DNA of 64,000 nucleotides from Maylandia zebra (taxonomy: Eukaryota > Chordata > Actinopteri > Cichliformes > Cichlidae): NCBI RefSeq assembly GCF_041146795.1, contig NC_135169.1, positions 13,471,585-13,535,584 of the forward strand, read 5' to 3'. Each line of letters starts with the position of its first letter. Position 1 is the first letter of the stretch. The notes beneath the pieces were generated by a model, which saw only the letters and a program-made list of their open reading frames with translations, made no database searches and was not told where the DNA came from. The translations under genes and the position numbers were made by a program. Positions 57,870 through 64,000 of this stretch are shown here, one piece after another.

Positions 57870-59240
57870 AACAGCCCTTACTGGATTGACCAATGCTTGT
57901 AATGGGAAAGCCTGAGTGAAGATATAAGAAGGAGAACTGTAGATTAACATGAGTTGGGAAGGTCTGTTGGAGCCATTTCTAAGCAACTGCAGATTCCAAG
58001 ATTATCAGTTCAAGCAGTTTCATCTAAGTACAAGTTATTTGGATGTCTCATTGCTAAGGACTGAAAGAAGAGCCAAACTGTCACTATCAGATGAGAGGAA
58101 ATGGTCAGGATGTTCAGGGATCCCCCAGGCTCAAGCCTGCCATGAACAGGAAACTTCTGGAACACCAGCATCAACGTCGATAGCAAAGTCAGTTTTAAAT
58201 TGCCACGGAATGAGAGGGTGCTGACCAAGAAACAAACTCCTACTCCAAAAATAACACCTTCAAACTCCACTGAAATTTGTAGCTGCCCATATGGACAAGC
58301 CAAATGCATTCTGCAGAACATCTTTATGATGAGACTAGACGACCGGGGCGGCGGGTTGGGAAGCTCATCTATGTAACCGGAAGGTTGCCGGTTCGATGGA
58401 CAAGACACTTTACCTACTGCCTACTGGTGTTGGCCAGAGGGGCTGATGGCGTGATATGGCAGTCTCACTTCTGTCAGTCTGCCCCAGGGCAGCTGTGGCT
58501 ACAACTGTAGCTTGCCTCCACCAGTGTGTGAATGAATGAATAGTGGAATTGTAAAGCGCTATGAGGGTGTCGAAAAGCGCTATATAAATACAATCCATTA
58601 TTATTATTATTAGACAAAGGTTGAACTATTTGGCCAAAATGACAGGTGGTGTGTTTGGAGGAGTAGCACTGCAGCGGCCGTCAAGCATGGTGGTAGCGTC
58701 ATGCTCTGGGGCTGTTTTTACACTATTGCTACTGGTACATTACACAATGTGGATGCAATAATACAGGACTCTCCTTTTTTTTTTTTACTTGACAACGATC
58801 CCAAACACAAACGAAAACTCGATTCAAATGGAAGCACATTCAAAGCACATTAGCTCACATTAGCTAAGCCAGGTCTTTGCGAGGAAACTAACCAATTGAA
58901 ATAAACTCTACCAATTCTGCCATGATGAATGGTCAATTATCCAGCCTGAATTATGCCAGAAGCTTGTTGATGGATACCAAAAGTGTTTGGTTGAGGTCAA
59001 ACCTTCTGAGACATTTAACCAAATACTAGTGAGGATGTAAGTATATATTTAAGTCTTTATGCATAGTTTTCGACCCTGTGTGAATTAGAGAAAATTCCAA
59101 ATAAATTCAAACTTGAGCACCCAGCTCTTATTTTTTAAAGTAATTAAAGATGTATGCTATACCATCATTCCACCATCGAAAAAGGCCAGTTCCAATAACT
59201 TATTTAAAAAAACCAAATTACCATGACATTCATGATGAGT
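57870..59240 (+). pseudogene. Tc1/mariner transposase relic
   Basis: Fragments typical of Tc1 are present: CAAGCATGGTGGTAGCGTCATGCTCTGGGGCTG-type sequence (about 58,684-58,715), ACTTGACAACGATCCCAAACACAAA-type sequence near 58,790, and an upstream portion at 57,950-58,330. Many frameshifts; a SINE sits inside. Confidence 0.75.
58332..58615 (+). mobile_element. tRNA-derived SINE inside the Tc1 relic
   Basis: Head GGGGCGGCGGGTTGGGAAGC with B box GGTTCGATGGA, body CTGCCCCAGGGCAGCTGTGG, tail CAATCC(ATT)n. Complete version of the element at 1,541-1,703. Confidence 0.85.
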
Positions 59241-59772
59241 GTGTATAAACATCTGACCACAACTGTATGTTTAAATGTGGAATGAATGGGTGGTGTCTGT
59301 AACACTAATATTAGTGCACATCTTTTCATTTTTCTAAGCCCGTCAGCTTTTCAAAGCCTCTGAATGTATTGCAGGAAATATTCATTAAAGCTGAAAAGAC
59401 TGGAGTTCAAGCTGAACAGTTTCAGAGCCAAAAAGTAGAAGTAATGAAATTCTGGAAAAACACAGACTGGTTACCACACGTTTTATTTTTCCATCCTTTA
59501 GCAGAAATAGTACAAGTATAAAGGAGATGGATAAAAGCAGCATGTCTCTTGTCTCTGCGAACACTGTCACATTAGGTCAGCACTCGGTTGGTCAGTCAGT
59601 CCATCAAAGTCACCGTGGAAACCACCTGAGAAGACAACCAGAGTAAACTGTGACTGCTGTTCTTTCTGTCACAGACCTTGGCTCCTTTTCACAAATCATA
59701 TCCCAGTTCTTCTGTTGGAATCATCTGTGTTTGAGGATGACCTCTGCCCTGATGCTGGACTGTCAGGTGACG
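59241..59772. other. Region 3' of the second ZP exon relic
   Basis: 59,555-59,625 loosely resembles 14,300-14,390 downstream of the first ZP gene (shared AACACTGTC, TGGTCA-TCAGTC and TGGAAACCAC in order), consistent with duplicated 3' flanks. Confidence 0.4.
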
Positions 59773-59774
59773 TA

Positions 59775-60717
59775 CAGTGGTGTGAAAAAGTGTTTGCCCC
59801 CTTCCTAATTTCCTATTTTTTGTGTATTTGTCACTCTTAAGTGTTTCAGATCATCAAACAAATTTAAATATTAGACAAAGATAACATGGCCCTGTATGAA
59901 AAAGTATTTGTAATTAAATAGAAATTTTCTAACAAACTGAAGCAAGCTAAGAGATCTCAAAAAGCAAAACAACATACCACGATCCAAAGAAACGGCTGAT
60001 AAACAAAGTAGGTGACATCTCTCAGTCTGGAAAGGGTTAGAAGTCCATTTCTAAGGTTTTGGGACTTCAGTGAACCACGGTGAGAGCCATTATCCACATA
60101 TGGACAAAACCTCGAACAGTGATGAACTTTCACAGGCCAGCCTACCAAAATTACTGCAAGAGTGCATCAGCAACTCATCCAGGAGGTCACAAAAGAACGA
60201 TTCTTGACCTCAAGCTGAGATCACGAACAGATGGCCGTATATTCTCACTTGGGTTCTGCAGGAGGACAATCATCCAAAGCACAACAGCAAGTCCACCTCA
60301 ATGGCTTAAGAAAAACAAAATGAAAACTTTGGAGTGGCCAAAGTCAAATTCCTGACCTGAATCTGATTGAGATGCTGTAGCATGACCTCAAAAAGGTGGT
60401 TTAGGCTTGAAAATCTTCCAATGTGGCTAAATTACAACAATTCTGCAAAAATGAGCGGGCCGAAATTCATTCACAGCACTGTACAAGACAGACTGCCATT
60501 TATGGTAAACGCTTCGTTTCAGCTGTTGTTGCTAAGTTTGGCCCGACCAGTTATAAGGTTTAAGGGACCGATCACTTTTTCACACAGGGCCATGTAGGTT
60601 TTTTCCTCTTAAAATTTTAAATTTAAATTCTTTTGATGATCTGAAACATTTAAGTGTGACAAATCTACAAAGGAAATAGCAAATCAGGAAGGGGGGAAAC
60701 ACCTTTTTGAACCACTG
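59775..60717. mobile_element. Tc1-type element with decayed transposase
   Basis: 943 bp, TA flanks (59773-59774, 60718-60719), inverted ends CAGTGGTGTGAAAAAGTGTT and ACACCTTTTTGAACCACTG. The interior has Tc1-transposase-like stretches with many stops. Confidence 0.85.
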
Positions 60718-60976
60718 TATAAACTAGGACATTTTATTCACTCAACAGCTTATCAGGCAAAGTTGGAAATACAAACCCATCAGTTTAGGTGGGCAGAAAA
60801 CTTAACTCCAGTAAAAATTGCTAACATATCTGTAATGTCTCTTTCCACCTCCACCAGTGAGGTTTCCTCAGGCATTTTTCCTCTTTCTGAATTTCTTACT
60901 TAAACTTCACTGTTCTCTTCAGCAATCACCACATAACATATATGATGGTAAATCACAAAAGCTGATTGTACCTTAC

Positions 60977-61054
60977 CTAATAAGTCCAGGACACGCTGAT
61001 GAAGGCTGGAGCTTCAGGTTCATATGTCAAACTGGCAGATCTGCGTACCCGAGC
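60977..61054 (-). pseudogene. Last exon relic of a second ZP-domain gene
   Basis: The minus strand encodes ARVRRSASLTYEPEAPAFISVSWTY then TAG. This parallels the last exon of the 14-19 kb gene (ARRRRSVGSKYEGEASIGMSWTH). The homologous acceptor AG has become TG here, and no upstream ZP exons are seen. Confidence 0.75.
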
Positions 61055-61335
61055 AGGTGTGTTACACGTCTGGAAGTTAAAGACAAAGTCCAGGCTTTAC
61101 AAAACCAAGAGTGATCCATTCATTTAGGACTGAAGCCACTGACAGCAAACATTTCATCTTTTGTGTCAAAACCCTCCAATTATAACATTTTTATTGAATC
61201 TGATGATAGTAGTCTCTGAAAGTCGATCAGCATCTATTATATATGGGTCGATTCATCTTTTAAAAATGATGAATTCCGGTGATAACAATGAACAGCATCA
61301 GAAACAGCATTTTCAAAAGCTGAAGAACCTTTTAA

Positions 61336-62258
61336 CCCTTTAAGACCTACCATAGAACCAAGGCCGCCAAAGCTTACTTTATATTTTTACATGCTGTAGT
61401 GCCATTTTTGGGAGCATTTCAAGTTGCTATACATCAATACAACTGTTATAGCCCAAATTTTAATAATATTTATGCATTAAATCCATATTAACCACATAAA
61501 TTGCAAAAAAGTGCAATAAACTACAGAAAAATTGAACATCGTTTTTGTTTTGTTTTTTTACATATATTTCTACTTGGAGAAATTTAAGAGGTTTATCCCT
61601 CAAAACTTTAAATACAAAAAAGTTGCAAAAATAGTTTACAACCACAGGAAATTTAATTTGAGTGTCTTCATAGTTTTATTTTTGAGATACACCAATTTTT
61701 ATATACTGCAGAAAAATTGAAAAACAATCCTATAATGCAAATTTGCAAAGAAAACAGCATATGCATCAAAATAAACTATTTAAAGCAGCGCAATTTGAGT
61801 TCTAAGCATCACAGAAACTATTCAGAAAAGCATAAAGTCAAACATGACTTTTAAAAACACCAGTATAGGCTTTTAAGGCCTACAAGTAAAAAACTACATT
61901 TTCCGCGAAAATGACGTCACTTCCAGTTTCGGGCAGGTAATGGCGGACATGCGATTGTTCGCGCTGACGTCTATTTCAATGTAGGAAGTGTTACGAACAG
62001 CTGATCGGATTGGCAAAGTGTGTTTCTGGAATATTACATTTTTGTTCCTGCAAGCACTTTTTATGCAATTTTTGCAAAGCTATATGTGGAAAGAAACCGT
62101 GACCTAGCACAAGCTGATGGCATAAGATGTAAGTACAACCCCTCCGGTTTCATATGCAAAACAAAATTATTGTGCTAGCTTACATGGTTCCGGTTCTACA
62201 GGGATTTAAAAATAGTTACGCAAAACGGAGCGTTGCTGCTCCGACCGCCTTTAAAGGG
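61336..62258. mobile_element. TTAA-flanked MITE (piggyBac-like)
   Basis: 923 bp with TTAA on both sides and ends CCCTTTAAGACC / GCCTTTAAAGGG. Confidence 0.87.
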
Positions 62259-62412
62259 TTAATGCTTGATGCACTGCACCCATATCTAACAGCTCGGGCA
62301 AATTAGGAAAAAAATCTATGGTGTCATGGACAAGAAAGTCTACCACAACATTTTAGTGCATTATGGAGTCTCTTCTGGACCGGAGCTGATTAGTCGTGGG
62401 TTCATATTAGAG

Positions 62413-63779
62413 CTGGGCGATAGAACGATAACGATATGTATCGCGATATAACTTTTACTCGATAGAGAAATTAAGCTATCGCGATAGACCTCGCCGCTCT
62501 TGTCCTCTTAAAAAAAAATAAATACAAAAAAAAAAAATAAAGGTCAGCCAATCCAAATTAAGTAGCGCAGAGCCGAACCAATCACAGCCGCAGCGTCACG
62601 TCGCGTGACTTGTTACGTACAGCACAAGTGCCAAGCCGCACGTGTGTTTGTTTGGGAAGCAGCCAGCGGGTAATGGAGCCAGCACGTAATGGAGGAAATG
62701 AGTGTGCCGACTAGAAAAATCAACCGAGCGTGACCGAAGAGAAAACAGATGATGGTTCCAATGCCGGAGAGATTGTCGAACGGAAGAGCCAAAGAAGTTC
62801 CGTAGGGTGAAGGTATTTCGGCTATTTCAAGTCTGACAAAAAACAGAGTAGCATGCACTGTAAATTGTGCCGAAAGCAAGTCTGGAAATACAATAAACTG
62901 GTGCATGCGTCACACTGTGCGCCACGTTATTGTTTCAGTGAAATGAATTTCTACAATACTGTTACTGTTAATTCTACTCTGCAGTGTTTAAATGCTTACA
63001 TATACACAGTTACTGTCCGTCCACACATACGACTCGGGTCTGCTTCTATGCCCCAGCTTTGTTTACTTTTTCCCACCGAGGCTTCTAGACTTCTGATTGG
63101 CCAACATTTCTGCACGGTTAGGAATCTAGCACCACCTGCTGCTTTGGCATGTTCATAGCAGCGTTTTCCTTCATTTCTCCCTTTATGTGTGGACGGGATT
63201 ATTTTTTAAAATGAAAACGGAAAATCTCCGTTTTCAAAAATACCCGTGTACGTGTGGACGTAGCCTCAGTCTCTGACTGGAAGTGCTAATTCGTCATTCG
63301 GCTTTTGTCAGACTAAAGTAACTGTTAAAACTGTTTGAAAAGCTAAGCTATACAACAAGGAGAGATTGAGAATTTCCTTTTAGTTCTCAGTTTATTTGAT
63401 ATTGACAAAAGTTAGTCAGTTTTGTCTGTTCTTCTGTAAAACAAACTAAGATTTATTTTTAGAATTAACATTTTGTTTCTAAGTGGAATTGACAATTTAG
63501 TCTGTTTTGTTTGTTCTATTTTGAAACTTAAACGCTTTAGCGGCTGCCTTTTGTGTAGTTTGCAATATTTGCCTTTATTTATCTGAAAAAGTCTCATGTT
63601 CCTTAAGTACATCTACCCTGTTGAACTTATTATGGGAAATAAATATTTAAATAAAAACAAGCTGCTGATTATTTCACATTTTACTTGTGAGCAACGGCAC
63701 ATTTAAATCTTACAAATAGTTATTTGGCTTATATCGTGATAGATATCGTTATCGCCTGAAATGAAAAAAATATATCGTG
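62413..63779 (+). mobile_element. hAT element with BED-finger relic
   Basis: Flanked by ATTAGAG on both sides. Ends are built from ATCGATA/CGATAT words (CTGGGCGATAGAACG; ATATATCGTG). A frame at 62,853 (MHCKLCRKQVWKYNKL) matches the start of a BED zinc finger of hAT transposases; the rest is gone. A GTCCACACG-type MITE end lies at about 63,190-63,265. Confidence 0.75.
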
Positions 63780-63786
63780 ATTAGAG

Positions 63787-64000
63787 ATGGCATGATACCA
63801 CTTTTTTATGTCCGATACCGATACCGATATCATAAATTTGGATATCTGCCGATACCGATATGAATCCGATATAGTGTTTTTTAATCAACAAAACTGTTTT
63901 TAAATATCTTGCTGCATTTTGTATAAGTTCATACTCAAGTTTAAAACAACAACTACACTAAAGCTATTCTTTTATACCTGTATGCAAAAAAAAATATTTC
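63787..64000. mobile_element. Start of a further element, cut by the window end
   Basis: The ATGGCATGATACCAC start and GATACCGATACCGATAT repeats are the known form of a fish hAT end. The partner end lies outside the window. Confidence 0.5.

Overview
This is vertebrate nuclear DNA, most likely from a spiny-rayed teleost (cichlid-like). Genes are split by GT-AG introns, (GT)n, (CT)n and (CA)n microsatellites are common, and the repeats are fish-type: hAT, Harbinger, Tigger, Tc1 and piggyBac-like elements, L2/Rex-type LINEs, tRNA-derived SINEs and endogenous retroviruses (ERVs). Only two host genes are clear. Mobile DNA fills most of the window, often nested several deep, and many insertions can be dated relative to one another from target-site duplications (TSDs).

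Layout. 0.16-2.6 kb: a three-exon minus-strand gene for a zinc-ribbon plus integrase (DDE) protein. 2.8-3.6 kb: a 21-bp minisatellite. 3.97-13.54 kb: a full-length minus-strand ERV with two 808-bp LTRs that look identical, a tRNA-Pro-like primer site, a 2.2-kb leader holding an array of small hairpins, an intact gag, and a broken pro-pol without env. It sits inside an older hAT-type element. 14.4-19.0 kb: a minus-strand VWD-C8-ZP domain gene (alpha-tectorin/uromodulin-like); one ZP exon is split by a 1,024-bp hAT element with an 8-bp TSD. 19.2-26.0 kb: an older plus-strand ERV ruin containing a hAT within a hAT. 26.0-32.0 kb: an LTR-like/leader-like unit, then a Rex-type LINE split by a TA-flanked DNA element that itself holds a hAT. 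32.6-44.2 kb: a five-layer nest (Tigger-like, then Rex-type LINE, then PIF/Harbinger, then an AT-rich repeat-built element, then a MITE). 44.6-46.4 kb: a SINE and a tRNA-Gly-like gene. 46.8-55.9 kb: PRELID1, plus strand, five coding exons that join in frame to 200 codons, with introns full of transposons. 55.9-64 kb: an ISL2EU-like element just after the PRELID1 stop codon, Tc1 relics, a SINE, a decayed last exon of a second ZP gene, a TTAA-flanked MITE, and a BED-finger hAT.

How the parts relate. PRELID1 is the one gene I expect to work (mitochondrial lipid transfer). The ZP gene looks inactivated, or at least split by an insertion. The most original signal is in the ERV leader: about 11 different short palindromes share the same loop (UGG in viral sense) within 470 bp, which looks like a selected RNA structure array. 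No database search was possible, so family names rest on recognised motifs, termini and TSDs.
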